Part shown: positions 33,427-44,078 of the stretch, in pieces
Position numbering within the stretch: position 1 is the first letter of the stretch
Layout of the letters: every line of letters starts with the position of its first letter
Assembly: GCA_039090855.1 (NCBI GenBank)
Contig: CM077011.1
Coordinates: 35,917,501-35,981,500 of the forward strand
DNA length: 64,000 bases
DNA from: Macrothele yani
Taxonomy: Eukaryota > Arthropoda > Arachnida > Araneae > Macrothelidae
Reading direction: 5' to 3'
Position numbers and translations under genes: made by a program
Notes under the pieces: model-generated
What the model was told of the DNA's origin: nothing
Seen by the model: the letters and a program-made list of their open reading frames with translations, nothing else
Database searches by the model: none

Positions 33427-34588
33427 GGTAGATTTTTAAATACAGGGTGTTTTACTAGGTAGCCCCCAAAGAATCGATCATATTTTGCAAGTCCTTCTAC
33501 TTAAAAACATGACATGTGGTTTACAACGTACCTTAGTTCATGGGAATGTAGCACCATTCGCAATAAATGCTAGACATGTCCTCCACTGACATCCACACAC
33601 ACTCGAACGCGACGATGCACATTATCGAAGGTCCTCAAGCAGCATGCCTTCATCAATAGTCCGGATTGCTGTACTGATGTTGCTTTCTAAGTCTTCTAAC
33701 GTGCAAGGCTTACTGCTGTAAGCACGAAACTTCAAATATCCCCATAAGAAAAAAATCAGGAGGAGTCAAGTCGGGTGAACTAGGTGGACACAATCCTTTG
33801 GAGATCACTCGGTCACAGAAGAAAGAGGAAATTTCACTCATGCTCAAACGGAACGTATGGCATGTTGCTCTATCCTGTTACAAATACCCCGTTCTCAAAT
33901 CGATGTCGGTTAATTGGTCCACAAATTGTCTAAAAATGTTCACACATGACGCCGAGTTTTCTACGCACCTGAAGAAAATCCGTCCAATTATTATGGTTCG
34001 TGACGCAGCACACCAACGACTCTTGCAAGATGTAGTGGGGTTTTGTGTAATTCACGTGGTTTATCTGTAGCTCAGATGCGGGAGTTTTGGGAATTGGCAT
34101 ACCCGTCCAAATGAAACCACGCTTCATCAGTGAACAACCATGTGAAATTAAAAATGTTCGTAATTGCGAGTAAAAAGGTCGGAATCAATAAGACACACGC
34201 TTTTCAAGATCCAGTACTTGCAGCCCTTGTACAACTGTCACACAGTACGGAAGAAGCAAAGCTTTCTTCGCTGCTCTTTGGCAGGTGAAAACAGAATACT
34301 CAGTTTCTTGTGACAAACGTCGTAGTGACTTCTTCGGTGATGCCAGCAGCCTGGGCTTCACCACTTCGATTTTTTCTTCCGCTAAGGAAGGACGTCCGCC
34401 ACTGCATTGGTTCAAAAACACTGCCTGTGGTTTCAAATTTCTTCGCTCTCCTGGTGACATAACGTTTGACTGGTGCTTTTCTTCCCCATAAACTTTTCCA
34501 GGAATTCACGCTGTGTTACCTTTATAGACTTTCTTGTCCAATAATTTCTCACAATAAATACCCGCTCCGCAACGCTATACACAGCCAT
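33427..34588 (-). pseudogene. mariner-superfamily transposase with DUF4817-type N-terminus
   Basis: Starts MAVYSVAERVFIVRNYWTRK at 34588 and continues QREFLEKFMGKK and RRAKKFETTGSVF, the DNA-binding domain common to many arthropod mariner-like transposases. The catalytic part, across several frames, includes QDRATCHTFRLSM (second Asp) and PPSSPDLTPPDFFLMG (third Asp, about 38 residues later). Many stops and shifts. The left end at 33427 reads ACAGGGTGTTTTACTAGG, which looks terminal, but I find no matching right end. Confidence 0.75.
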
Positions 34589-34946
34589 CCTGAACGACGT
34601 TTAGCGACACAGAGAAACACACAGATTGCCTCCGGATAGAATCAGCGGGCCAATCCATTTGGTAGGGTGACGTCACAATGAGTCCTCTCCTTAGCAGGAA
34701 AATCACTCCCGCGCATTTCTCAAGAATCAAGATCACTTATAAATCAAATGAACATCATGCAAAAACATCTTTCTGCAGCTAGACTGAAATTGTAAGGCTA
34801 TTATTATCTTGTATTATAATCAGTTTTCCATTGCTACCTTTCCGTATAGCTGATCGTTATCCGGCAGTTGCGCCCTTCAAACAGCTGGGCCCGAAGGCAG
34901 CTACACCACCTCGTCCTACAGTAGCTACGCCGCTGGAATCATCTAA
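34589..34946. other. unassigned spacer
   Basis: Nothing recognisable; probably includes the unresolved 5' end of the transposon to the left. Confidence 0.4.
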
Positions 34947-34948
34947 TA

Positions 34949-36346
34949 CACTGCTGGCCACCCAAAATGCAACACCAAGAAGGAAGCATCCGACTGGCCT
35001 GAAATTCGCAGCATGCGTCGCCCGTGAGAGGACATGCAAATGATTAGCATTGCAGGGCATATGCAAATCATATGAGCCCGGCACGCCGCCGAGTAGCAAT
35101 ATAAGAAGGGTGCACAGAAGGCGGGGTGTAAGTAGTGGAAGTGTGTTGTGCTGCCGGACCTGTGCGTGGGAAGCTTCCTGATGCCTCGTCGCAGAATACG
35201 GCAGTCATTCCAGCACGTTTCGGAGTTCGACAGAGGACGAATAGTGGCTTATCGCGACAGCGGTTTATAGTACCGAGACATCGGCTCCTTTGTGGGACGA
35301 CATCCAGCCACAGTGAGGCGAGTATGGATTCGGTGGGTGCAAGAGGGACGGACGGACTGACGAGAGCGATTGCCGCAGCCGCGGCACACCACCGAACGAG
35401 AGGATCGGCATGTTGTGCGGCGGGCATTGACGGCTCGCACCGCCACATAACGAATGTTAGCGCAGGAATTAGGGTGTGTTGTGCTACAACCTGTGTCAGC
35501 ATGTACCGTTCGACGTCGTCTGCAGGAGAGGGGACTTGTCGCACGGCGCCCATTGCTCCGATTACCATTGACGTTACACTACCGGCGAGTGCGGCGGCAG
35601 TGGGACGTTGAACGCCGCACCTGGACTACGCAATGGCACGATATTGTCTTCTCCGACAAATCCCGCTCCTGCCTGCAACACCACGATGGTCGGATCCGCG
35701 TGTGGCGGCACCGCGGCGAGAGACTGTATGACTCCTGCAGTATGCATCGCCATACCGGTCCGTCGCCTGGCGTTATGGTTTGGGGCGGAATTGGATATGA
35801 CACCCACACCGCTCTGGTACGCATCGCCGGTACACTCAACAGCCACCGCTTCATCTCTGACGTTTTGGAGCCTGTAGTCCTCCCTTACCTACAGAACCTA
35901 CCAGCGGCCACTTTTCCACAGGGCAGTACGCGCCCGTACGTGGCACGCATCGTACAACAATTCTTCACGGCCCACCAGGTGTCACTGCTGCCGTGGCCCG
36001 CCTGTTCTTCCGATATGTCGCCCATCGAACACGTCTGGTCGCTGATCGGCAACCGAGTGGCCCGGCAAGTACCATCCGCGGCTACGCCTGATGAACTGTG
36101 GCAACGTGTGGAAGCAGCCTGGACCGACATACGCCAAGCCCACCTCCAAAGCCTCTTTCGTTCGATGCCGCGGCCGTTATTGCCAGCCATGGGGGCCACA
36201 CGAACTATTGATGTCTGCATGTTCCGCAACTCGCATGGGCCTGTAAGCTCAATTGTTTCATTTTATATCTGTTGTTATGTGTCCAGTAAATCTGGCTTTG
36301 CTATCTCGTGTCCTTCTTGGTGTTGCATTTTGGGTGGCCAGCAGTG
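34949..36346 (+). mobile_element. Tc1-like element, complete with ends
   Basis: 1398 bp. Inverted ends begin CACTGCTGGCCACCCAAAAT and match for about 35 bp through GCAACACCAAGAAGG. The left flank is TA (34947-34948); the right flank is CA, probably a mutated TA. Notably GC-richer than its surroundings. Confidence 0.9.
35181..36211 (+). pseudogene. Tc1-like transposase with lost second catalytic Asp
   Basis: Starts MPRRRIRQSFQHVSEFDRGR and runs in one frame with three in-frame stops (TAG about 35268, TGA about 35358, TAA about 35448) until a one-base deletion near 36168 just before the end ASHGGHTNY. DNA-binding segments include FVGRHPATVRRVWIRWVQEG and CTVRRRLQERGLVARRP. First Asp in VFSDKSRS. 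The normal QQDNARPH reads PQGSTRPY, so the second Asp is Gly; SPIEHVW keeps the Glu 34 residues on. It is therefore inactive even without the stops. Confidence 0.9.
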
Positions 36347-36694
36347 CAGTAATGACTTTCATACATTATGATTTACTTTGTTTTCTTTTACTTGTAGCTA
36401 TTTTTACTGTTTGAAGCTTATATATATGTCTTACTAAACACTACATACAGTCAGTTGTTTTCCATTCATTTTAAGTGAAACAGGAGTCACTCAAATAAAA
36501 TTCAAGAAATAGTTACTTACAGTTCTGCCTTTTATTCTGTCAATACCTCATAAGCACTACTAATGAAGAACTAATTCATAACAGCATTAATATTTAAAAG
36601 CTAATTAACGTAAGTTAGTAAGCAGGAAACTTGATTGACAAACTCCAACACTAACTACATAGTAGCACAACTCAAACACGAAGTCTCGTACAAC
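36347..36694. other. unassigned sequence
   Basis: Nothing recognisable. Confidence 0.4.
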
Positions 36695-36794
36695 AACTCG
36701 TAAGCAGCACTCAACTACTTATAAGAACCCGAACACAACTCGTAAGCAGCACTCAACTACTTATAAGAACCCGAACACAACTCGTAAGCAGCGC
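36695..36794. repeat. 42-bp tandem repeat, ~2.4 copies
   Basis: Units starting AACTCGTAAGCAGCACTCAA at 36695, 36737 and 36779, the last truncated by the SINE that follows. Confidence 0.9.
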
Positions 36795-36893
36795 CGGTGG
36801 AGCATTGGTGTAAGCGCTGGCTTACGATCATTCGTACGATTTGTGTCCGGGTTAGAATCCTGGTAAGTCATATATGTTGTGTTTGTCTTACGA

Positions 36894-36938
<45 letters not shown>

Positions 36939-37040
36939 CCTTTCCTGGAACCAGTGGCCCTAAATTGGGGACGGGCGATTGCTTATAGCCCATTGTGTTA
37001 CTCACTGTGGTCGTTAAACCCCCAATGAAAAGAAAAAAAA
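36789..37040 (+). mobile_element. tRNA-derived SINE with (CT)n expansion
   Basis: Head GCGCCGGTGGAGCATTGGTG, box B GGGTTAGAATCCTGG, body CCTGGAACCAGTGGCCCTAA and TCGTTAAACCCCCAATGAAA, A-rich tail. The CTCCCTCCC segment in the body has expanded into a ~44-bp (CT)n run (36893-36936), an example of a microsatellite born inside a SINE. Confidence 0.88.
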
Positions 37041-37161
37041 GATGCTTCAAGATACCACGCTTCAGCGTAATGCATCTTCCACGATTACGGCAACGTACCA
37101 CCCTTTTCGCTGCTAGCGCCAACGTTATTTAGCTCGTTCTTATGATTTCCACACACAGTCT

Positions 37162-37508
37162 CACTCAATACGTAAGAGGTTAAAAAAACTCACTCAATAC
37201 GTTATGCATTAAAAATCTCACTCAATACGTAAGACGCTCAAAACTCAATCAATACGTAAGACGTTAAAACGTCACTCAGTACATAAGACGTTAAAACAAC
37301 TCAATACTTTAGATGTTAAAAAACTCAAATACATAAGACGTTAAAAACTCACTTAATACGTAAGACATTAAAAAGCACACTCAGTACGTAAGACGTTAAA
37401 AAATCAGTCAATACGTCAAACGTTAGAAACCTCACGCAATACGTAAGACGTTAAAAACTCGCTCACTACACAAGACGTTAAAAACTCAATCAATGTGTAA
37501 GATGTTAA
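37162..37508. repeat. ~28-bp minisatellite, about 12 units
   Basis: Irregular units of the form CTCACTCAATACGTAAGACG + TTAAAAA. Units differ in length by one to four bases and by scattered substitutions. Confidence 0.88.
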
Positions 37509-38049
37509 TAAGATAAAATCTTTCTGTGGGTGTTCCACGTCTCCCTACTCCAGAAGAATTTATTCTCCCAACTGAACTACCCCGGCAAGCCTTATCCCTG
37601 AAGCGTTGCCTATTTGACTCATACTCCTCCGCAGTAGTACATCATCTACGTCATGTCACGTAGTATGTCACGTGAGCACACTGTCCCCTATAAATCAGGA
37701 AGATAAGCTCACGTTAAGTGACGGCCCTCAGGCTGGACCCACTGGTTAAATGGGTATCCTTTCCTATGCCCCACCTGAAATTCTCTCACCCCTCTATGTG
37801 CAATATCGTACTTGTACGGTGGCGCCATCTACTGTACTCTAATCTCACTACAAACTGTTCTGTCAAAGTCGCTAGACTTGCTCTCATTCCTTCCGTTTCT
37901 GTGTCCTGCCCAAAAGGCGATCTCGCTGTAGGTGGCTGGGACCTAAACTCTACTATCTGTGGACGGAAGTCCTACAAGAAAATGACGCTGAGAGATTTAC
38001 TTCCTGTGAAGCATCAGTTAACGTTCGATAGAGGGTCGGAATGGACAAA
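37509..38049. other. unassigned sequence
   Basis: A frame of 114 codons (37718-38062) is open but has no familiar motif; I do not support it as a gene. Confidence 0.4.
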
Positions 38050-38430
38050 ACGAATAATATGAGAGCCTTTGAAAGTGGAATGACAATTGTAGTCAGCCGA
38101 GCCGATTCGAGCACTCCCCTGGGCCTTTCGTGCAGAACCGTAACCAGGGTTTACCTTGAATGGTGGGACCCGCAAAAGTCTTCCATTAATCTGCGATCTT
38201 GAGGGGGACAACAGCTGGATCACAGTGCTCAAAGGAGATAGGCGACATGGTCGTCGATTGTTGTCGTCCCTTCGCGACATACGTGGTGCTTTAGGAGATG
38301 ACCCTCAAGACACAAATGTCAACTTCTGCAGTGATTTGCCGGGTAGTCGTCCATCTGCTCGCTTGCGCGATTCTTCCAATTCTCCTTCAACCAGTAACTG
38401 CTTTCGTCCACAGGACTACCGATTGATGAA
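38050..38430 (+). pseudogene. possible Tc1 transposase N-terminal remnant
   Basis: The plus strand reads MRAFESGMTIVVSRADSS and LGLSCRTVTRVYLEWW, close to the Tc1 pattern FERGMIV...LGxSxxTVxRVYxEW, followed by NLRS and GGQQLDHSAQRR where Tc1 has CGRKxLVDxRGxRR. Stops interrupt it and there is no catalytic domain. Confidence 0.42.
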
Positions 38431-38921
38431 AGTTTTTTGCACGTCTCACCATTCACGGTGAACGCTTGCTAATGTTGAGCATGAAACACCCGTTTGGGAA
38501 ACTCTCGAACCTTCACACTATCATTCTATATTAAAAATCCCTTAGATCACTGGTCATGGGAGTACTGATAGTCCCTGCAACCCCCGCAGTGCAGGTGGGG
38601 CCTCCTTTAGCCTCGGCAGGATTATTCAAAAAAATTCCGGAAAATTTATATGGAACTGGTTAAAGAAATAGCCAGGAATTTTTGTCGGCAACTTTGAATG
38701 AAATATTAAAAAGAAAAACATTTTTTTTTCAGTAAATAAGTAAAATTTTCAAGAAATCATATTTGCTTTAGTTTATAAAAACTGGGTGACGAAATAACAG
38801 CTGTTCCAGATAACTTGAGGCCCTTTTCACTGCCATAGAATAGTTCCTACACATGTATATTAACAAGAGAACGTGAATAAAATATCAGTTGAATATATGA
38901 AATGTTCATATTAATGAGGAT
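38431..38921. other. unassigned sequence
   Basis: Nothing recognisable before the LINE. Confidence 0.4.
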
Positions 38922-41420
38922 AAGAAGAAATTGAAGAATTTTATGAGGAAATTCGTCATCTAAATAATAAAGGTAAGCAGCACTTGAAGATAATTATGGG
39001 AGATTTCAATGCAAAAATAGGGCAACGGCAACAGAATGAAACTTCAGTAGGTAAATTCGGTCACGGCAACAGAAACCAGCGTGGAAATACTCTCGTTGAG
39101 TTTGCAGAGGCAGAAGGATTTTTCATCTTGAACTCCTTTTTCAAGAAAAAGCCACACAGGAAATGGACATGGAGACATCCAATTGGGACGACAAGTGAAA
39201 TTGATTTTATTATGTGTAACAAAAAATTCGTCATCGAAGACTGCAGTGTGCTGAACAAGTTCAACACAGGTAGTGACCATAGATTGGTGAGATGTAAGAT
39301 GCACCTCAACACTAAACTGGAACGTGGCAAGCTCATAAGACAAACAAAATGTATTGACATAACCAACCTTAAAAAACACCATAATACTTTCAAGTTGGAA
39401 CTGAAGAACAGATTCTCTGCTTTAGAAGGCCTAACATCGGAAGAAGTGGATATTTCGGAAGTTAACAGAAAAGTAACCAAAGCTCTAATGGAAACAGCAA
39501 CAAAATTAGCTGGGTCTAAGAACAAGTTGCATGTGAACAAATTATCAGGAAAAACCAAAATGTTGATGCAAAAAAGAAGAGAGATGAGGACAACTAAAGA
39601 AGATGTAACTTCCAAAGTGGAATATATAGAGCTATGCAAGACAGCACGAAAAAGTATCACTGAAGACGTAAGGAAATTCAACTGTGAGCTAGTGATTAAA
39701 GCAATTGAAAACAACCAAAGCCTTAAGATAGCAAAGGGACATCTCAGTAAGGGAAGAAAACAGATTATGGCTCTGAGAAAAGAAGATGGTTCTGTAACAA
39801 GAAATAGAGGCGAAATTTTGACAAGAGTGAAAGATTTCTACTCCAAATTATATGAAAGGGATGATACATGTACTCCAGACATCATGAAAGGTACCAGAGT
39901 TCTTCCAGTCCTCCCAGCAGAAGTTGCTCATGCAATCAAGAACATGAAGCAGGGGAAAGCTCCAGGAGAAGATGGAATTACTATAGACATCATACAAGAA
40001 GCAAGTGGAGAAATTGAAACAGTACTCGCCCAAATTTTCACTCGATGCCTTAATGAAGGGAAGATTCCTGAGAATTGGAACAATGCTACAATGATCCTGC
40101 TACATAAAAAAGGTGACATTGAGGATCTCAGGAACTACAGACCTATCAGCCTCCTATCAGTGGTTTATAAAATCTTCACTAAAGTTCTTTCACACCGCTT
40201 GAAGGTAACACTGGACATGGCTCAACCGAGAGAACAAGCTGGATTCAGGAGTGGCTACAGCACAATAGATCATATCCACGTACTGAGAGAACTAATTGAA
40301 AGAGCGAGGGAATATGAACTTCCATTGTGCATGGCTTTTATCGATTATGAAAAAGCCTTTGATTCGGTGAAACCATCAGCAGTTACCACGGCTCTGAAAT
40401 CCTGCGGTATTGAAGATGCATACATTAATATTATTAATAACATCTATGAAAATGCAAGTGCAAAGATTCGGCTCTTTGAAAATACAACACACATAAAAAT
40501 TGGAAAGGGAGTGAGGCAAGGTGACACCATATCTCCGAAGCTCTTTAATGCCACATTGGAAAATGTCTTTCAATCACTGAACTGGGAAAACAAAGGGATA
40601 AAGATTAATGGAGATTATCTAACCCACCTTCGTTTTGCTGATGACGTAGTCATTTTTGCAACTACCCCATCAGAGCTGCAGAGTATGATCCAGGAACTTG
40701 CTGACAAGAGTAAAGAAGTGGGATTAAAAATGAACTTTCAGAAGACAAAAGTGATGTTCAATGCTTTTACAAGAAATGAAGATTTATCAATTGATGGAGA
40801 AAAACTGGAGATAACAGATACGTATGTTTATCTTGGACAGCAGATATCAAATGAGGGTCACATTGATGAAGAAATTAATCGGCGTACAAAACTTGCCTGG
40901 AGAGCTTTTGGAAGAAACAGCATAATTTTCAAGAGCAATATGTCATTATGTCTTAAAAGAAAAGTGTTTGATCAATGCATCCTTCCAGTGCTTACGTATG
41001 GTGCAGAGACGTGGACCTTAACTAAAAGAGACATACAAAGGCTGCAGACAACTCAAAGAAGCATGGACAGGTGCATGCTTGGTATAACCAGGAGAGATAA
41101 GAAGAGGAACTCGTGGATCCGAAAAATGACGAGAGTGGAAGACATCATGATCAGAGTTAAATCCCTGAAATGGCAATGGGCTGGACATACTGCCAGAAGG
41201 ACAGACCATAGATGGACAGCCGAAATTTTAGATTGGATTCCAAGGGACAGGAAAAGACCCAGAAAAAGACCACGTGGGAGATGGGTGGATGAAATTCGTA
41301 AATATGCGGGAGTGACATGGAGGAGACTGGCACAAGACAGACCGTTGTGGAGGAAACTTGGGGAGACCTTCGTCCAGCAGTGGATTGATAATGGTTGACA
41401 ATGATGATGATGATGATGAT
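38922..41420 (+). mobile_element. 5'-truncated RTE LINE with open frame (copy B)
   Basis: Begins abruptly within the endonuclease domain at AAGAAGAAATTGAAGAATTT and ends with the (ATG)n tail at 41400-41420. The 5' truncation is typical of aborted reverse transcription. I cannot define a target-site duplication. Nucleotide divergence from copy A is low, so both are fairly young. Confidence 0.9.
38924..41398 (+). CDS. RTE endonuclease (C-terminal part)-reverse transcriptase, uninterrupted
   Basis: The frame is open from the truncation point to TGA at 41396-41398 (about 824 codons); the first in-frame ATG is at 38996, in MGDFNAKIG. Retained endonuclease motifs: GDFNAKIG, TSEIDFI and SDHRLVRC. 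Reverse transcriptase: KAPGEDGI, NYRPISLLSVVYKIFTK, AFIDYEKAFDSV with the first catalytic Asp, GVRQGDTISP, and FADD. The C-terminal domain includes ETWTLTKRDIQRLQTTQRSM and GHTARRTDHRWTAEILDW. Because the first ~165 residues of endonuclease (Asn and Glu) are missing, retrotransposition by this copy is unlikely though RT activity could remain. No promoter is evident. Confidence 0.88.
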   Translation, partial: EEIEEFYEEIRHLNNKGKQHLKIIMGDFNAKIGQRQQNETSVGKFGHGNRNQRGNTLVEFAEAEGFFILNSFFKKKPHRKWTWRHPIGTTSEIDFIMCNKKFVIEDCSVLNKFNTGSDHRLVRCKMHLNTKLERGKLIRQTKCIDITNLKKHHNTFKLELKNRFSALEGLTSEEVDISEVNRKVTKALMETATKLAGSKNKLHVNKLSGKTKMLMQKRREMRTTKEDVTSKVEYIELCKTARKSITEDVRKFNCELVIKAIENNQSLKIAKGHLSKGRKQIMALRKEDGSVTRNRGEILTRVKDFYSKLYERDDTCTPDIMKGTRVLPVLPAEVAHAIKNMKQGKAPGEDGITIDIIQEASGEIETVLAQIFTRCLNEGKIPENWNNATMILLHKKGDIEDLRNYRPISLLSVVYKIFTKVLSHRLKVTLDMAQPREQAGFRSGYSTIDHIHVLRELIERAREYELPLCMAFIDYEKAFDSVKPSAVTTALKSCGIEDAYINIINNIYENASAKIRLFENTTHIKIGKGVRQGDTISPKLFNATLENVFQSLNWENKGIKINGDYLTHLRFADDVVIFATTPSELQSMIQELADKSKEVGLKMNFQKTKVMFNAFTRNEDLSIDGEKLEITDTYVYLGQQISNEGHIDEEINRRTKLAWRAFGRNSIIFKSNMSLCLKRKVFDQCILPVLTYGAETWTLTKRDIQRLQTTQRSMDRCMLGITRRDKKRNSWIRKMTRVEDIMIRVKSLKWQWAGHTARRTDHRWTAEILDWIPRDRKRPRKRPRGRWVDEIRKYAGVTWRRLAQDRPLWRKLGETFVQQWIDNG

Positions 41421-41513
41421 ATTACACTTGTTTGTACATAACTACGTATCCGTTAGAATATAATGAGCTAAAAGGTGTTCTTCGTGAGAACGAAAAAACA
41501 GAGACCTGTGTCA

Positions 41514-43788
41514 TTTTTAGCACGTCTTTTGCAAAAAAAGAGCGTGCTTCTGTTATCGGTTTGTCCGTCCGTCCGTCTGTACCCACGGAATCTCTGCAAC
41601 TATTATTCCGATTTGAAAAATTCTTTTTGCATTCGGAAGCTTCAAATATGCAAATGATGATCCTTTATTTCGTTTTTTTTTTTACGATGCACAATTTTGC
41701 CGCCAGGGGCGTAAATGCAGATGATGTCGAATTCAAAATGACGTTTTAATCCACATATTTGCTTCTAACCATCCGATTGAAAAAATTATTTTATCTTTCG
41801 ATTCCATTTATGTCGAAGAGTGTTTTAGATATAGTTTCATTTTCAAATTACGCATAGATTTTCCGCTAGGGGGCGTAAAAGTAAATTACATTTTTTTTCC
41901 CGATAACTCTTCTCCTAAAACTCCGATTTGAAAAATCTTTTTTTCAGCGGATACATCTCCTAATGGAAAATCTTTTGCATATAATTTCGAAATTTTGGTA
42001 AAGAATACTTTGGCCGCCAGGGGGCGTAAGTGTTAATTTTTGCTTCTGATGTATTTGCCATAAAATCTGAGCTTCTAAAATATCGATTGAAAAAATTCTT
42101 TCGTGGACTGATGCACTCACATCGATAAACCTTTTACGAATAGTTTCTTCCTAAAATATCTCACAGTTTCTCCGCCAGGGGGCGTAGATGTAAATCTTAT
42201 TTTTGTCAATATCTCTACTTCTAGGAGTCCGATTTGAAAAATTTCTTCTTTGTTGGATAGTGTTTTCCGTGTGACATGTTTTTCATAAAATTTCAAAATT
42301 TTCAAGTAATTCATAGACTTTCCGCTAGGGGGCGTAATGGTAAATTGCGTTTCGCCCTGCATCTCTGCTTCCAAATCTTCGATTTGAAAAATTCTTTCTG
42401 CACCGGATACAACTCCTGATGGGAAATCGTTTGCACATAATTTCTAATTTTTGTAAAAAAATGGTTTGGCCACCAGGGGGCGTAAATCTAACGTTCCGCT
42501 TCTGATGTATTTGCAGCAAAATATGAGCTTCTAAATTCTCGATTAAAAAAACATCGTTTGTAGACCGATACTACTCATGTCCACAAACCTTTTAGGAATA
42601 TTTTCTTCTTAAAATAGTGCAAGGTTTGTACGCCAGGGGGCGTAGATGTAAATCTTATTTTTGTCAATATCTCTACTTCTAGGGGTTCGATTTGAAAAAT
42701 TCCTTTTTTGTTGGATAGTGTTTCCAGTATGATATGTGCTTCATATAAATTCAAAATTTTCAAGTAATTCCTAGACTTTCCGCTAAGGGGCGTAAAGCTA
42801 AATTGCGTTTCTCCCTATATCTCTGCTTCTAAATCTCCGATTTGAAAAATTCTTTCTGCACCGGATACAGCTCCTGATGGAAAATCGTTTGCACACAATT
42901 TTTAATTTTTGTAAAAAAAATGGTTTGGCCACCAGGGGACGTAAACCTTAATTTCCGCTTCTGATGTATTTGCAGCAAAATATCAGCTTCTCAATTCTCG
43001 ATTGAAAAAAACGTTGCTTGTAGACCGAAGTACTCGTGTCGACAAACCTTTTAGAAACATTTTCTTCTTAAAATAGTGCATGGTTTCTGCGCCAGGGGGC
43101 GTAGACGTATATCTTATTTTTGTCAATATCTCGACTTCTAGGAGTCCGATTAAAAAAATTCCTTCTTTGTTGGATAGTGTCTCTAGTGTGACATGTTTTT
43201 CTTAAAAATTCAAAATTTTCAAATAATTCATAGACTTTCCGCTAGGGGGCGTAAAAGTAAATTGCGTTTTCTGCTCCTAAAACTCCGATTTGAAAAATTC
43301 TTCCTGTATCGCATACAAGACCTGATGGAAAATATTTTTCGCATAATTTCTAATGTTTTGTAAAGAATGGTTTGGCCACCAGGGGTCATAAGTGTTAATT
43401 TCTGCTTCTGATGTATTTGTAGCAAAATCTGGCCTCCTGAAAACTCGACTAATTTTTTTTTCTTGGACTGATACCGCTCAAATGGGTAAACCTTTTGAGA
43501 ATACTTTCTTCCTAAAATAATGCATGGTTCTCCCACCAGGGGACGTAAAGTCACATCTTATTTTTGTCCTTAACTCTGTTTCTAAGAGTTCGTAAGCTCA
43601 AGATTCCGTTTACACCAATATCTGAGGGATTAAAGACCCGATTGAAAAACTTCTTTTTTCCGTCAGATACTATTGTTTTCCATACCGGTTCCATTGCCTT
43701 TGAATAGCTTTGATAAATTTAATTTGCGTCAGAACGGATTCAAAAGACGTGCTTATTACACCCGAAAATTCGGTGTCATCTTTCTTGA
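41514..43788 (-). mobile_element. HINE-like element, copy C, richest in CTCF-like motifs
   Basis: Reverse orientation of copy B: the 3' end is at the left (TTTTAGCACGTCTTTTG) and the 5' end at the right (AATTCGGTGTCATCTTTCTT). The core has about thirteen ~150-bp units with three alternating versions of a G-rich word: CCGCCAGGGGGCGTAGA, CCGCTAGGGGGCGTAA and GGCCACCAGGGGGCGTAA. The 3' end forms a strong hairpin: AGCACGCTCTTTT pairs with AAAAGACGTGCT. GTCCGTCCGTCTGT near the left is the inverse of the GGACGGAC block. No coding capacity. Confidence 0.7.
42467..42482 (+). promoter_or_regulatory. CTCF-like motif, best match
   Basis: TGGCCACCAGGGGGCG matches the centre of the animal CTCF consensus at all 16 positions; near-identical copies occur at about 42010, 42172, 42325, 42630, 42935, 43090 and 43240, spaced about 150 bp. 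Function is inference. Confidence 0.42.
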
Positions 43789-43951
43789 TTTTATAAGAGT
43801 CAAAAGAAAAGACTTACTATGTGCAAAACATTGTAACATTATGTTAAGTATGTTTTTCTATATTTAAGAGTAAATAGTTCAAATAAGTTTACTTTTTTTG
43901 TGCCACAATTCTTAAATGTTACTTTTTTATCTGCTTACTGTTATGTGTTTT

Positions 43952-43953
<2 letters not shown>

Positions 43954-43984
<31 letters not shown>
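43954..43984. repeat. (GT)n microsatellite
   Basis: An almost pure GT run of about 30 bases. Confidence 0.95.
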
Positions 43985-44078
43985 GTCGTTATTAATTTCA
44001 AAGAGTCTGGCCTTGGTTCTCTGAAAGAATAAAATTTGCTTAATACAATTGACTTTGGCGTAAGTGTTGTGTGTAATA

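Noticed and set aside
35135..35877. Several overlapping frames of 90-160 codons on both strands
   Set aside because: Shadows of the GC-rich Tc1 transposase at 35181-36211, whose frame contains recognisable motifs.
37718..38062. 114-codon frame as a host gene
   Set aside because: No recognisable domain, no codon-bias or splice support; in a repeat-rich region such frames arise by chance.
39061..39714. A 217-codon minus-strand frame
   Set aside because: Lies antisense to the RTE gene and has no independent motif; its counterpart at 9491-10045 is equally antisense.
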